NCBI GenBank assembly: GCA_022791815.1
Contig: JAAVZU010000078.1
Location: forward strand, 1-62,643
Source of the DNA: Lachnospiraceae bacterium
GTDB lineage: Bacteria > Bacillota > Clostridia > Lachnospirales > Lachnospiraceae
Direction: 5' to 3'
Length of the DNA: 62,643 nucleotides
In this document: one piece after another, positions 7,396 to 18,000 of the stretch
Numbering within the stretch: position 1 is the first letter of the stretch
Layout: every line of letters starts with the position of its first letter
The notes under the pieces: generated by a model
Databases searched by the model: none
What the model was told of the DNA's origin: nothing
The model's input: the letters and a program-made list of their open reading frames with translations, nothing else
Translations under genes and position numbers: made by a program

Positions 7396-7877
7396 TTTTG
7401 TTACCCATTACCTGTTCACTGATGTCGAACAACTGGGTTAGTTCCCCTGTATTTTTTAATATTGCCAGTATACATTATTGAAGTAACATTTGCAACTAAT
7501 AAAAAATAAAAAGTAATCAAAAAAGTGTATAAAGAATTTGGGAAGATAGCTTTGACATAGCTATGTTAAAGGCATATAAGGGGAGTATTGTATCAGAAAA
7601 TATTCTTTACAGCAGTACAGAAAGGGCAGCATTCAAGAATATGCATATTAGGATATAAAAGGAACACCAAAGTAACAAGGTTGTCTGAAATACCTTGAGA
7701 TAAGGACAAAATATTTTTATCAATTTAAGGATTATTTAATAATTTCCCTGCTATAGTATGTCTATAATAGTCAAATGACTAAACAAATGTATAAGTAATT
7801 GCGAAGTTTAATATATGCACTTCATTTTTGTAGAAAAATCACATATTTATATAAGGCAGTTTTATACTGCTTTCAAT
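7396..7877. other. Intergenic region without recognisable genes
   Basis: About 480 bp, AT-rich, separating the divergent Uma2 gene and the ABC operon. Apart from the palindrome near 7413–7429 I see no gene, RNA or repeat in it. It leads into the composite element at 7878–8029. Confidence 0.4.
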
Positions 7878-8029
7878 CATAGTGGTAAACAGTTCAGCCG
7901 GGGGCTGTCCTGTTACGGAATTGGGCAAGCTTCGCAAATAAATTGCCCAATTCCTCTCCTGTTTTAGTCCTTTATACGGTCTGCACAGCACAGTGTGCAG
8001 ACCTACCTGAACTGTTACTCATAGTGGTA
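7878..8029. mobile_element. Composite hairpin element with 10-bp direct repeats
   Basis: CATAGTGGTA occurs at 7878–7887 and again at 8020–8029. Between them the DNA begins AACAGTTCAG and ends CTGAACTGTT plus three bases. Inside are three hairpins. GTAAACAGTTCAGCC/GGCTGTCCTGTTAC spans 7885–7916, GGAATTGGGCAA/TTGCCCAATTCC spans 7917–7954 and GGTCTGCACA/TGTGCAGACC spans 7978–8003. Terminal inverted repeats plus a flanking direct repeat fit a small non-autonomous (MITE-like) insertion, 60 bp before the ABC permease gene. No transposase is encoded. Confidence 0.6.
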
Positions 8030-8091
8030 CATAATAGAATGAGAGTGTCGCAATTACATAAAATTTATCCATTAAGAAAGGGGAAGCAAAC

Positions 8092-10458
8092 GTGTATTGG
8101 AATATTCTGAAAAAAGATTTAAAGAGAAAAGTAACTATGAATGTAATATTGTTTATTTTTATTGTTTTAGCGACCATGTTTGTAAGCAGCAGTGTGAATA
8201 ATATTATAACAGTAAGCAGTGCATTGGAAGATTTTTTTGACAAAGCAAAGTTGCCGGATTATTTAGTGGGGACTACCAGCATGGAAGGAAAACAGTCGTT
8301 AGAAGAGGCTTTAAAAGAAGTCCCAGGAATTACCTCAAAGAAGATAGAAAAGCTGGTATATTTTAATGGTAATCAGGTGAAAGTGAGTGGGGAAAAAACA
8401 AAGATGCAAGGTCCAGTACTCACTTATCTTGAAAATCGTGGAATTGAATTTTTTGATGAAAACAACCAGCGGATTACAAATTTAAAAAAAGGTGAATTAC
8501 TGCTTCCAGTAAAGTATATGAATAATAATGGTATTAAAAAAGGAGATAAAGTAGAAATTACCTTTCAAAAAACAAAAGTGACCTTAACAGTAGCAGGTGG
8601 AGTAAAAGATGCTGTTATGGGAAGTGCTTTAATGTCTATGGAGCGTTTTTTAGTGAGTAAGGCGGATTTTGATACACTTATGAAAAATCCAGGGGATGTG
8701 GTAGAAGGAGAACTTGGGTATTTGAATTGTAAGGATGTTTCTGCGGTGAAAACGGCACTTAGTAAAGTGGATATTAACATTGGGTTTAACGGAACAAAAA
8801 ATCTGGTTCGTATGACTTATGTTATGGATATGATAATAGCAATTGCACTTTTTATACTTAGTGTTTGCTTGATTCTGATTGCGTTTGTTGTTTTAAGTTT
8901 TACGATTCGTGTTACCCTGGAAGAAGAATTTAGAGAAATTGGTGTGATGAAGGCAATCGGGTTGCCACAAAAAAGTATTCGGGGGATGTATTTAGTAAAA
9001 TACTTTATAATATCATTATTTGGTGCAGGAGTTGGAATGATTGCAGGGATTCCCTTTGGAGAAGCCTTGTTAGAAACCAGTTCCCAAACTATTGTTATGG
9101 AAAATGTATATGGATATGGAATTCAAGTAATTTCTGCAATCTTTGTTGTGGCAATTGTAGTGTGGTATTGTTATCACTGTACTGGCAAGTTAAAGAAATT
9201 TTCTCCGATTGATGCAATTCGTAATGGTTCTAACGGAGAGAGATATCATAAAAAAGGAATATTTTCTCTATCAAAAAGCGGAGTTTCTCCTGTACCGTTT
9301 TTGACAGTCAACGACATTTTTAGTAATCTGAAGCGATACAGTGTAATGATTGTAACCTTTACAATTGGTTTGATAGTAATTCTTGTGATGGTAAACACAA
9401 CTAATACCATGCAGGGAGATAATATGCTGCATCTGTATGGTATGGCAAAAAGTGATGTGTTTATTCGGGATGAAGAAGATGCATATCAATATATTATAAA
9501 AGAAGATGGACAGACCAAAAGCCAGAAACGTATGGAGCAGATAAAAAAGAAAATAGAAAAGAAAGGTATGCCTTGTGAAATAGGTATGGAGGTGTATTTT
9601 AAATTTACTTATGAAAAAGGGGATAAAAGTTACAAATCTATGTCTTTTATGGGAGTAAATCAGAAAACAACAGATTATGACTACATAAAGGGTGAGGCAC
9701 CAATGGCAGCAGATGAGATTGCCATTACATCACTAGTAGCAGAAGAAATAGATGCCAAGATTGGAGATACTATCACAATGATTACCGCAGAAGGAAAACA
9801 TAAGGTTTTAGTGACAGGAATATTCCAGACTTTCAGTAATATGGGAGAGGGAGTGCGGTTACATCCAGATCTTACATTAAATTTTATGCAGTTAGCGGGA
9901 TGTGTTGGTTATCAAGTTACTTTTAACGATGCTCCAAGTCGGAGAGAAATTGATGAAAGAGTGGAAATTATTCAAAAGATATATCCAAAAAGTCAGGTAT
10001 ATAACTGTGCCAATTTTATCAATTATTATAATGGCGGAACTACAGAAATGATAGGTGCAGTACAAGTGATTTTTGTGGCAGTCAGCATTGTGATTTGCCT
10101 ATTGGTTGTGATTTTAATGGAACGTTCTTTTGTTGCAAGAGAAAAGAGTGAAATTGCCCTGTTGAAGGCTTTAGGGTTTAGAAATTCTACATTAATTTGT
10201 TGGCATACACTCCGAATTGGAGTGGTCATGATTATTTCTATTATAATAGGAGAAATCCTGGCACTCCCAATTTCCCAGCTAACAGCAGGACAGGCATTTA
10301 AAAATATGGGAGTACAAAGCGTAGATTTTGAGATTATTCCTGTGGAAATTTTTGGAATATATCCGGGAATATTATTGCTGGTAACAGTAATGGGAGGATA
10401 TTTAGTAGCACAATGTATTCGTAAGATCCCAGCAAGTGAAGCTGCAACAATGGAATAA
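8092..10458 (+). CDS. ABC transporter permease, two FtsX domains
   Basis: 788 aa from GTG 8092, with AAAGGGG upstream. It has one N-terminal membrane helix (about 14–36), a ~200-residue extracytoplasmic domain, three helices of a first FtsX domain (about 243–365, with EEEFREIGVMKAIGLPQKSI), a fourth helix (about 425–445), a second ~200-residue outer domain, and a second FtsX domain (about 650–780, AREKSEIALLKALGF). This is the MacB/Vex/BceB-like exporter fold that acts with one ATPase in peptide export, antimicrobial resistance or cell-envelope release. It is the first gene of a four-gene unit with its ATPase, response regulator and kinase, so it is probably switched on by an envelope or peptide signal. 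Substrate unknown. Confidence 0.9.
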   Translation: MYWNILKKDLKRKVTMNVILFIFIVLATMFVSSSVNNIITVSSALEDFFDKAKLPDYLVGTTSMEGKQSLEEALKEVPGITSKKIEKLVYFNGNQVKVSGEKTKMQGPVLTYLENRGIEFFDENNQRITNLKKGELLLPVKYMNNNGIKKGDKVEITFQKTKVTLTVAGGVKDAVMGSALMSMERFLVSKADFDTLMKNPGDVVEGELGYLNCKDVSAVKTALSKVDINIGFNGTKNLVRMTYVMDMIIAIALFILSVCLILIAFVVLSFTIRVTLEEEFREIGVMKAIGLPQKSIRGMYLVKYFIISLFGAGVGMIAGIPFGEALLETSSQTIVMENVYGYGIQVISAIFVVAIVVWYCYHCTGKLKKFSPIDAIRNGSNGERYHKKGIFSLSKSGVSPVPFLTVNDIFSNLKRYSVMIVTFTIGLIVILVMVNTTNTMQGDNMLHLYGMAKSDVFIRDEEDAYQYIIKEDGQTKSQKRMEQIKKKIEKKGMPCEIGMEVYFKFTYEKGDKSYKSMSFMGVNQKTTDYDYIKGEAPMAADEIAITSLVAEEIDAKIGDTITMITAEGKHKVLVTGIFQTFSNMGEGVRLHPDLTLNFMQLAGCVGYQVTFNDAPSRREIDERVEIIQKIYPKSQVYNCANFINYYNGGTTEMIGAVQVIFVAVSIVICLLVVILMERSFVAREKSEIALLKALGFRNSTLICWHTLRIGVVMIISIIIGEILALPISQLTAGQAFKNMGVQSVDFEIIPVEIFGIYPGILLLVTVMGGYLVAQCIRKIPASEAATME

Positions 10459-10485
10459 ACAATAAAAAGTAAGGAGGATAAGAAA

Positions 10486-11253
10486 ATGGCAAACGTATTG
10501 GAAGTAAAAGATTTATGTAAGACATATATCGTGAATAAGAGACAAAATAATATATTAAAAAATGTGAATTTTACTATTGAAGAGGGGGAAATGATAGCAA
10601 TTATGGGACCTTCAGGTTCGGGAAAATCTACTTTACTTTATTCTGTTTCTGGTATGGATGATATAACAGCAGGCAGTGTAAAATTTGCAGGCAAAAAGAT
10701 AGAAAAATTGTCCCAGAAGGAGCTGGCATCTTTAAGGCTGGATGAAATGGGATTTATATTTCAACAAATGTATATGTTAAAGAATTTAACTATATTAGAC
10801 AATATTATTTTACCAGCCTGTCAGTCAAAAGCAAATAAAGCATCCAAAAAAGAAAAAGTAGATTATGGTAAAACTTTAATGAAAAAACTTGGAATTCTTG
10901 AGGTGGCAGATAATGATATTACAGAAGTCTCTGGAGGACAATTGCAGCGTGCCTGTATTTGCAGAAGTCTTATTAACCATCCAAAGATAATATTTGCAGA
11001 CGAACCAACAGGAGCATTGAACCGTACTTCATCTGGAGAAGTTATGGAAGAATTAAGAAAGATTAACGAAGAGGGAACCACGATTATGATGGTTACCCAT
11101 GATATGAAAGTAGCAGCAAAATGCAGTAAAGTTCTCTATATTGTTGACGGAAATATTAAGGAAGAATATAATTTAGGTAAGTATGAGAAGGAGTCTACAT
11201 TAAAAGAAAGAGAGAGGATTATAAATAACTGGTTAATAGAAATGGGATGGTAA
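10486..11253 (+). CDS. ABC transporter ATPase (LolD/MacB type)
   Basis: 255 aa, 27 bp after the permease, AAGGAGG before the ATG. Walker A GPSGSGKST (about residue 42), Q-loop FIFQQMYML, signature VSGGQLQRA, Walker B IIFADEPTGAL and H-loop MMVTHDMKVA are all intact. It powers the two-FtsX permease encoded just upstream. The stop codon overlaps the start of the response regulator gene, indicating translational coupling. Confidence 0.95.
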   Translation: MANVLEVKDLCKTYIVNKRQNNILKNVNFTIEEGEMIAIMGPSGSGKSTLLYSVSGMDDITAGSVKFAGKKIEKLSQKELASLRLDEMGFIFQQMYMLKNLTILDNIILPACQSKANKASKKEKVDYGKTLMKKLGILEVADNDITEVSGGQLQRACICRSLINHPKIIFADEPTGALNRTSSGEVMEELRKINEEGTTIMMVTHDMKVAAKCSKVLYIVDGNIKEEYNLGKYEKESTLKERERIINNWLIEMGW

Positions 11254-11915
11254 GAATGGATATTTTGATTATAGAAGATAATGAAGAAATTGCTACACTT
11301 CTTCGTGATTTTTTGCAGGCAGAGGATTACTCTGTCTGCCTTGCTAATAATGGGGAACTTGGAATGGAGTACTTTGAAAAGGGGAATCCTAAACTTGTGG
11401 TACTGGATATTATGCTGCCAGGAATAGATGGTTTTGGGATATGTAAAAAAATTCGGGAAATGTCCAATACACCAATCTTTATTACAAGTGCAAAGATTGA
11501 GAAAGAAGATAAATTGAATGGTTTGATTCTGGGAGCAGATGATTATATAGAAAAGCCTTATGATATAGATATTCTTCTTGCAAAAATTGCTGGCATTTTT
11601 AAAAGAAGATATGAGCAAGATAAAATAGTTTGTGGCGATATAAAGTTAGATAAGGTGAAACGAAAGGGATATAAAGGGGCAACAGAGCTTACGCTTACGG
11701 GGAAGGAATTTGAACTTTTGCAATTTTTTATGGAAAATCAGGGGAAAACCTTGTCAAAAGATTTGTTATTTCAAAAAATATGGGGATTTGACAGCTTTTC
11801 TGAGCCTCAGACATTAACGGTTCATGTAAAGTGGCTGCGTAAAAAAATTGAGGATAATCCCAAAGAACCAAAACATATTGTAACTGTATGGGGGGTAGGC
11901 TATCGTTTTGAATAG
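11247..11915 (+). CDS. OmpR-family response regulator
   Basis: 222 aa from ATG 11247, or 219 aa from ATG 11256 (MDILIIEDN), which starts exactly at the receiver fold. Receiver domain about 4–115 with DNEE acidic pocket, phospho-acceptor D in VVLDIMLPGIDG, and conserved K in YIEKPYDIDI. The C-terminal winged helix (about 130–220) has TGKEFELLQFF and HVKWLRKKIEDNP. It overlaps the ATPase gene and precedes the kinase by 11 bp. It probably activates this operon in response to the kinase. Confidence 0.95.
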   Translation: MVRMDILIIEDNEEIATLLRDFLQAEDYSVCLANNGELGMEYFEKGNPKLVVLDIMLPGIDGFGICKKIREMSNTPIFITSAKIEKEDKLNGLILGADDYIEKPYDIDILLAKIAGIFKRRYEQDKIVCGDIKLDKVKRKGYKGATELTLTGKEFELLQFFMENQGKTLSKDLLFQKIWGFDSFSEPQTLTVHVKWLRKKIEDNPKEPKHIVTVWGVGYRFE

Positions 11916-11926
11916 GGGGTATTAGA

Positions 11927-13201
11927 ATGAAAGAGCTAAAGAAGATGTGGATTGGTGTTGTTTTTTTGCTCCTGCTGTTAATTGCAGGGGCTAATTTCTA
12001 TGTCTGCAATAGAGAAAATATGGATGGAGATTTTTATAAAGTTGAAATAAAAAGAATGGCAGATGAAATAAAAAAAATAGGAGTAGATGCCGTAGATAAA
12101 CAGAAATATCCAACTATTAAACAAGTCGAAGTTTTAAGGACAAAAGATGATCTAAATAGGGAAAAGCAAATGGAATATTTTCAAATATTTTTGGAAGAAT
12201 CCGATCATGTCTATCAGATCCGCCAGATAGATGAAGATTATTATCGTTTTGATATAGATATAAATAAAGAAAATGGTATTAAGACTTTGCAGGTGGTGTT
12301 AAACATAACATTGCTTATTATGGCAGCAGGGATTTTAATGATTTTATGGTATATAAAGAGAAAAGTTCTCATACCATTTGAAAAGATCAGGGAAATTCCT
12401 TACGAATTGGCAAAAGGTAATCTTACCATGCCTTTAACCTTTGAAAAAAATAAATATTTTGGGAACTTTATATGGGGGCTTAATTTACTAAGAGAACATC
12501 TGGAACATCAGAAGGAATTGTGTCTTTCCTTACAAAAAGATAAGAGTATGCTATTGTTATCTTTATCTCATGATATCAAAACTCCTCTATCTGCAATTAA
12601 ACTGTATGCAAAAGCATTATCCAAAAATTTGTATACGGACAAAGAGAGACAAAAAGAAGTTGCAGAAAATATCAATGAAAAAGCAGATGAAATTGAATCT
12701 TTTGTAAATCAGATTATCCAAAATACAAGTGAGGAGTTTATGGAATTTACAGTAGAGGATGGCGAGTTTTATTTATCCGAAGCTATGGACAAAATAGAGA
12801 CTTATTATGGAGATAAATTATCTTATAGGCATACAAAATTTTTTATTTCAACTTATGGGAATTGCCTTTTAAAAGGAGATAGGGAGCGTTTTATTGAGGT
12901 ATTGGAAAATATTATGGAAAATGCAATTAAGTATGGGGATGGAAGAGAGATTTGTATAGATTTTTCACAGGAAGAAGATTGTCAGTTAATTTGGATTACA
13001 AATAGTGGAAATACCCTTCCAGAACAGGAAATGACACATATTTTTGATAGCTTTTGGAGAGGTTCCAATACAAAAGGTATAGAGGGAAGTGGATTGGGGT
13101 TATCAATTTGTAGGAAGTTAATGCAGAAAATGAAGGGGGATATTTTTGCAACAGGAAAAAGAGATTCGGTTACAATAACAGTTGTAATACCCAAAAAATA
13201 A
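11927..13201 (+). CDS. Sensor histidine kinase
   Basis: 424 aa. Helix 1 (about 8–26) and helix 2 (about 122–142) enclose a ~95-residue extracytoplasmic sensor, so this is not the loop-less intramembrane kinase usual for Bce-type modules. A HAMP-like segment follows, then the H-box SLSHDIKTPLSAIK (about residue 212), N-box ENIMENAIKYGDG, F-box DSFWRGSN and G2 GSGLGLSICRKL. It should phosphorylate the adjacent OmpR-type regulator. It is the last gene of the unit; no clear terminator, and the 203 bp before the next start hold only an imperfect hairpin (GTCCA…TGGAC, about 13295–13343). Confidence 0.95.
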   Translation: MKELKKMWIGVVFLLLLLIAGANFYVCNRENMDGDFYKVEIKRMADEIKKIGVDAVDKQKYPTIKQVEVLRTKDDLNREKQMEYFQIFLEESDHVYQIRQIDEDYYRFDIDINKENGIKTLQVVLNITLLIMAAGILMILWYIKRKVLIPFEKIREIPYELAKGNLTMPLTFEKNKYFGNFIWGLNLLREHLEHQKELCLSLQKDKSMLLLSLSHDIKTPLSAIKLYAKALSKNLYTDKERQKEVAENINEKADEIESFVNQIIQNTSEEFMEFTVEDGEFYLSEAMDKIETYYGDKLSYRHTKFFISTYGNCLLKGDRERFIEVLENIMENAIKYGDGREICIDFSQEEDCQLIWITNSGNTLPEQEMTHIFDSFWRGSNTKGIEGSGLGLSICRKLMQKMKGDIFATGKRDSVTITVVIPKK

Positions 13202-13404
13202 AAGTTACAGAATAAGAATAAGTAGTGGTAGAGAAGAGAGGGGGAGTTACATATTAAAATATAGTGTGGTATAATAAGTTCAAATATGATTCATGTCCAA
13301 CAGAGCCATTAACAACGATTTGAGCAAATGGTTTTAGTAAATGGACTTTTGTTTGGATAAGAGTGTGAATGTTTGAAAAAAGTATTATAGAAAGAAGGGG
13401 TTAT

Positions 13405-14220
13405 ATGTTTCAGTTTACAGAGGATTGTATTGTAGGAGTAGAACAAATTGACGCAGAGCATCAATATTTGATTACACTTATGAATCAAATGATAGAGGTG
13501 CTTTATACAAATGAGGAAACTACGAAAAAGCAAAGTGAGTTAGAAAAATACATAGATAAATTGATTGAATATGGAGAAGTGCATTTTGCCCATGAAGAAG
13601 CATATATGGAAAAAATCAATGACCCAGAATTGCATTATCAGAAACTGCAGCATACCATGTTTTTAAATAAAATTCGCACTATAGATGTGCAGGATTTAAA
13701 CGACACGGAAAAAAAGAAAATTTTAGAGGATATGCTGTTGTATTTAACAAAATGGTTATACCGCCATATTATTGGCAGTGATACGATGATTGGAAAAATA
13801 CAGCATTTATCTAAAGTAAAAGAAGAAGATAATCCTTGTGCTTTTACACAAAAATATATGACTGGTATTCCTCAGATTGATGAGGAACATAAAAAATTGT
13901 TTGATATAATTGGAGATGCCTATAGGTTAGTAGAATCTCATGAGGTAGAAAACAAATATGATGATATTATGAGCTTGTTAGACCGTTTGGAGGAGTATAC
14001 CCAATATCATTTTGCTCATGAAGAAGAATATATGGAGAAAACCAAGTATCCACAGCTTGATGTACAAAGAAGAGCCCATGCAGCTTTTCTTGAACGGTTA
14101 GAGGAAAAAGATTTGGGAGAGGGAGCAGAAGACCAACAACAATATTTAGAAGAACTAATGGACTTTCTATTTGGCTGGTTATCTAACCATATATTGAGAA
14201 TGGACAAAGGAATTATATAG
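13405..14220 (+). CDS. Tandem-domain bacteriohemerythrin
   Basis: 271 aa from ATG 13405, set by AGAAGGGG just upstream (frame open from 13369). Two hemerythrin four-helix domains are joined end to end. Domain 1 (about 1–135) has [31 protein letters not shown] and [10 protein letters not shown]. Domain 2 (about 145–271) has [31 protein letters not shown] and [10 protein letters not shown]. The histidine and acidic ligands of a di-iron site are present in both. The likely role is O2 or NO sensing, storage or scavenging in the cytoplasm of an anaerobe. Single-domain proteins are usual; tandem copies less so. Ten bp before dtd. Confidence 0.92.
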   Translation: MFQFTEDCIVGVEQIDAEHQYLITLMNQMIEVLYTNEETTKKQSELEKYIDKLIEYGEVHFAHEEAYMEKINDPELHYQKLQHTMFLNKIRTIDVQDLNDTEKKKILEDMLLYLTKWLYRHIIGSDTMIGKIQHLSKVKEEDNPCAFTQKYMTGIPQIDEEHKKLFDIIGDAYRLVESHEVENKYDDIMSLLDRLEEYTQYHFAHEEEYMEKTKYPQLDVQRRAHAAFLERLEEKDLGEGAEDQQQYLEELMDFLFGWLSNHILRMDKGII

Positions 14221-14230
14221 GAGAAGAAAT

Positions 14231-14677
14231 ATGCGTTTTATAATACAAAGAGTTACAAAAGCAAGTGTAACCGTTGAGAACCAAGTTTGTGGTCAGATTG
14301 GAAAGGGTTACCTTGTATTGATAGGTATTACTGATACAGATACAAAGGAAATTGCAGAGAAATTAGTAAGAAAGTTAGTTGCACTTCGTATATTTGAAGA
14401 TGAGAATCATAAGACCAATCTATCTTTGAAGGATGTAGAGGGAAGCTTGTTGCTGGTTTCTCAATTTACCCTATATGCTGATTGTAAAAAAGGTAATCGT
14501 CCCTCTTTTACAAAGGCTGGAAAGCCAGAATGGGCAGAAGAATTATATCAATATATTATTGAACAGTGCCGAAAGGAAATTGCTGAAGTACAAACAGGAA
14601 TTTTTGGTGCAGATATGAAAGTAGAATTGTTAAATGATGGACCATTTACAATTCTGTTTGATTCTGAGAAAATGTAA
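14231..14677 (+). CDS. dtd: D-aminoacyl-tRNA deacylase
   Basis: 148 aa, the usual DTD length, AGGAGAAG before the ATG. It hydrolyses D-amino acids wrongly attached to tRNA. The start [15 protein letters not shown], the catalytic-site [17 protein letters not shown] and the cross-subunit motif LLNDGPFTI (Gly-cisPro-type) are conserved. A 23-nt hairpin at 14717–14740 follows. Confidence 0.97.
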   Translation: MRFIIQRVTKASVTVENQVCGQIGKGYLVLIGITDTDTKEIAEKLVRKLVALRIFEDENHKTNLSLKDVEGSLLLVSQFTLYADCKKGNRPSFTKAGKPEWAEELYQYIIEQCRKEIAEVQTGIFGADMKVELLNDGPFTILFDSEKM

Positions 14678-14716
14678 AAGCAATGTCAGTATTTGTTATA
14701 ATTGACTAATTATCTC

Positions 14717-14792
14717 CCAGCCATTCAGTAGAGTGGCTGGATTCTTGGCTATTCTACATCTTGGCACATAGCTTGACAGCAAGTGTCAAGCT
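14717..14792. repeat. Two hairpins downstream of dtd
   Basis: CCAGCCA/TGGCTGG (14717–14723 with 14734–14740) and AGCTTGACA/TGTCAAGCT (14770–14778 with 14784–14792) are both perfect stems. The first could end dtd transcription but lacks a long U tract. The text after them (GTGAGTGAACAGTCACAAATATTAC) resembles the GTTCAG/CTGAAC element family. Confidence 0.5.
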
Positions 14793-15074
14793 TGTGAGTG
14801 AACAGTCACAAATATTACAAAAATGTTATATAAAAATGAAAATAGCATCTTGTTTTCTGATTACAATTATGCTAATCTAAGAAAGTCATAGTATCATAAC
14901 TGCAAACAGTTATAATAATTCAATGACAGATCTAAAATCATACCATTTCGGTAGTTATCCATTAGGAAAAGTAAAAAACAAAGGAACATGATAGCATCTC
15001 AAAGGTAAGCGTAAGAATGCAGAATTGTTCAAAAGCTGAAAAACAACAAACTGTAAACAGAAAGGAATTTGCAA
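14793..15074 (+). other. Intergenic, possible fragment of an FGSYP protein
   Basis: There is a small ATAACTG/CAGTTAT stem at 14896–14913. A frame reading SYHFGSYPLGKVKNKGT, stopped by TGA near 14990, resembles the FGSYP motif of DUF6273 proteins and may be a tiny remnant. Otherwise nothing recognisable before the leucine-rich-repeat gene. Confidence 0.25.
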
Positions 15075-18000
15075 ATGAAAAAATGGAAAAGAGTGCTTGG
15101 AGCTATTTGTATTGTGCTATTATTTACTTCAATGTTAAAAAATTATCAAATAAGTGATCAGAACAGAAATATAACAGTTAGGGCTGCATCAAATGACTAT
15201 AAGAGTATAGAGGTTGATGGGGTGACTTGGAGATATGCACTTTTTAAAGAGAATATCAATAGAAATCCCCAATATCAAGATTTGAATAAAGAAAATATAG
15301 CTACTTGTGTGAAAATAAAATTAGAAAATACAAATGGAAATACAGATATTACCATACCAGATACCATAGAGGGATATCCCGTTTATCAGATAGAACAAGG
15401 CAGTGCAGGGGCTGGCAGTGAAGTTGTGATGCTAAAAATACCAGTTACTGTGGAATGGATAGGAGAAAAGGCATTTTTCAATTGGAGTTCTTTAAAAGAA
15501 GTAAAATTTTGGGATAGAAAAAGTGAAAAATCTACCATAAGGGAAATACCAGAAGAGAAGATGCATATTTATTATATTGGCGATGAAGCGTTTTCATGTT
15601 GTGTAAGTCTTTCTGATATACCTATAAAAGAAACTATTTTTTCAAAAGAAGATGCTAATATAGGAAAAGGAATTTTTACAAATTGTAAAGGTCTTAAGAA
15701 GATAAGCATATCGTGTGAAGGAGAAAAAGCATACATTCCTCAAAGTACCTTTGAAAATTGTAACTTGGAGGATGGAATTCAGATTTCTAATAATATTAGG
15801 GAATTAACCATTGATAATTATGGATTTCGAGGCTGTAAGATTAAGAATCTGACGATTCCTTGCAACTGTTTCTTGGGAACAGAAGTTTTTGCAGAAAATA
15901 AAGAGTTGCAACGTGCCGAGTTTAAGGGAAATGTACAAAACAAGGGCAAGGAGATATTAAAAAAATCCTTCAATACGAATGACAACACAGAACTTATTTT
16001 TTCAGGTGAAGATATTGAATTAGGGGCATATGGTTTAGCAGGTTCTAGAATGAAAAGTCTGCTATTTCTAAATCCTAATGGAACAGCTAGTTTAGGATAT
16101 CGTTGTATTTTTGAATCTGGAATAGGAAATATAGAATTTAAAAACAAAAATGTGATCATTAAAGAAGGAGGGGGTGAGAGTACAAATGAAAAATTATCCC
16201 AAATAACTTTTGAAAATTCAGATACCACTTATTTAAGTGATGGAGCATTTTATTCCTATTTATCTCATTGTGAAAATATGTCATACCCAAGTGTAAAAAA
16301 ATTGGAGTTTCAATGTAGAAAGGTTGTTTATGAAAATATATCAGGACCTTTAACAGAGGTATTAAGAAAAAGTTCGGTCTTTGAGGATAGACGAATTGTA
16401 TATGGGACAAAGGTGGAGCAGGTCAGTGGAATGCAGGGAATCTTTTTGTCTAAATTTGCAGAGGTTTATATAGAAAATCCTATGACAGAACATGAGGTTA
16501 CTTTTCTGGGTTCTAATCCAAGAATATATGGATATTCTAAGCATAAAGAGATAAGTCCTGATTTTATGGAGATACAAAAAAGAGGGTTAAGTATTACTTA
16601 TGAAGATTCTGAGATTATCAATACCAAAGGAATAGACCTTAGTAAATTACATGTATATACAGAATTAAAAACAGGGAACAGAATAGAAATAACAACAGGA
16701 AAAATAATGGGGGAAGAGGAAATACCAAAACCAGAAACAGAAGAAGGATACATACTGCAATATGGAGAACAAATTTCTGACTATGAAGGGATTATGCCAG
16801 TTAAAATATATTACCAAGATGCATCAGATGATTTGGAGTTACCAGTTGTGCCTAAGAAAGAAAATAAGATACAGGTAGAATGGTCTGAGAGTTATGGAGA
16901 TAACCTAATTGAAGGACAAAATATAGATTTGGAACAGTTGGTAGAGAAGGTTAAGGTATATTATAATGATGGAAGCTGCATAGAAAAAGATGCAAAAGCA
17001 TTAGAATTAGTAAATGGGAAGATAACTAAAGGAGAAAATAATATTATAGTTTGTCTTAAAGGGAATATGAAAATTAGAGATTCTTTCCAATGTGTGGGAA
17101 AGGAAAATCAAATTCAGCGTGTAGAGGCTTCTTATAATAAAAAAGAAGTATATCTTGGAGACAAGATAGAATTGGATAAAATTAATTTAAGGGCAGTATA
17201 TACTTTAGAGGATGAAAATAAAAATACAAACCTTCCTTGTAAAAAGATTTCTAAAACTACCTTTGATTTAGAAGGAAAGAACATTATAAGAGTATATTAC
17301 ACAGATGAAATGTATAGTGATATGGAAGTACAAGTAAAAGTTCCAAAACCTGTTAAAGTAGAGGCAGCATATAAAGAAGGTTATCCATGTTATGGAATTA
17401 ATGAGGAGATAAAGCAGGAAGCTATAGAAATTTTTGTGACTTTAGAAAATCAAAAGGTGTTAACTAATTCTCAGTTAGAAGAACCATTTATAATAAATAT
17501 CCTTTCTTATTCAGGGAAAGATATTACAGCTACCATTACTTATAAGGGTATAAAATCAAATCAATTCAAGATTCCACTGTTAGAAAATAAAATAATTTCT
17601 ATTAGTCCAATTCTTAGTAAAGAAAGTGTTTTAGAAGGAAGTTTGATTGGAAGAGAATTGGTTTCCTATTTGAGATTTTCTTATGAAAATGGAACTTCTG
17701 AATTGGTAAAACTAGATGATTTGGATCAAACCCAATTACAGATTTCTGAAGGGTATTTAGCTGTAGCCAGACAATGGAATATAATTACGATTACCTACAT
17801 GGGGATAAAATGCAAAGCAGAAGTCTGGGGAGAAGAAGATAATGCTATTGTTCTTGATGTACAATATTTAGGAAGAGATATTGAGGTAGGAAAATCTATT
17901 CATCTTGAAGATTGTAAAGTATATCTAGTGAAAAAAAGTGGAAAAAAGATTCTACTTACTGATGGAATTACGATTATAAATCCAATAATTTCTAAAGCTG

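Noticed and set aside
11136-11618. 160-aa minus-strand open frame opposite the ATPase and regulator
   Set aside because: It spans the junction of two well-supported plus-strand genes and shows no family motif or RBS.
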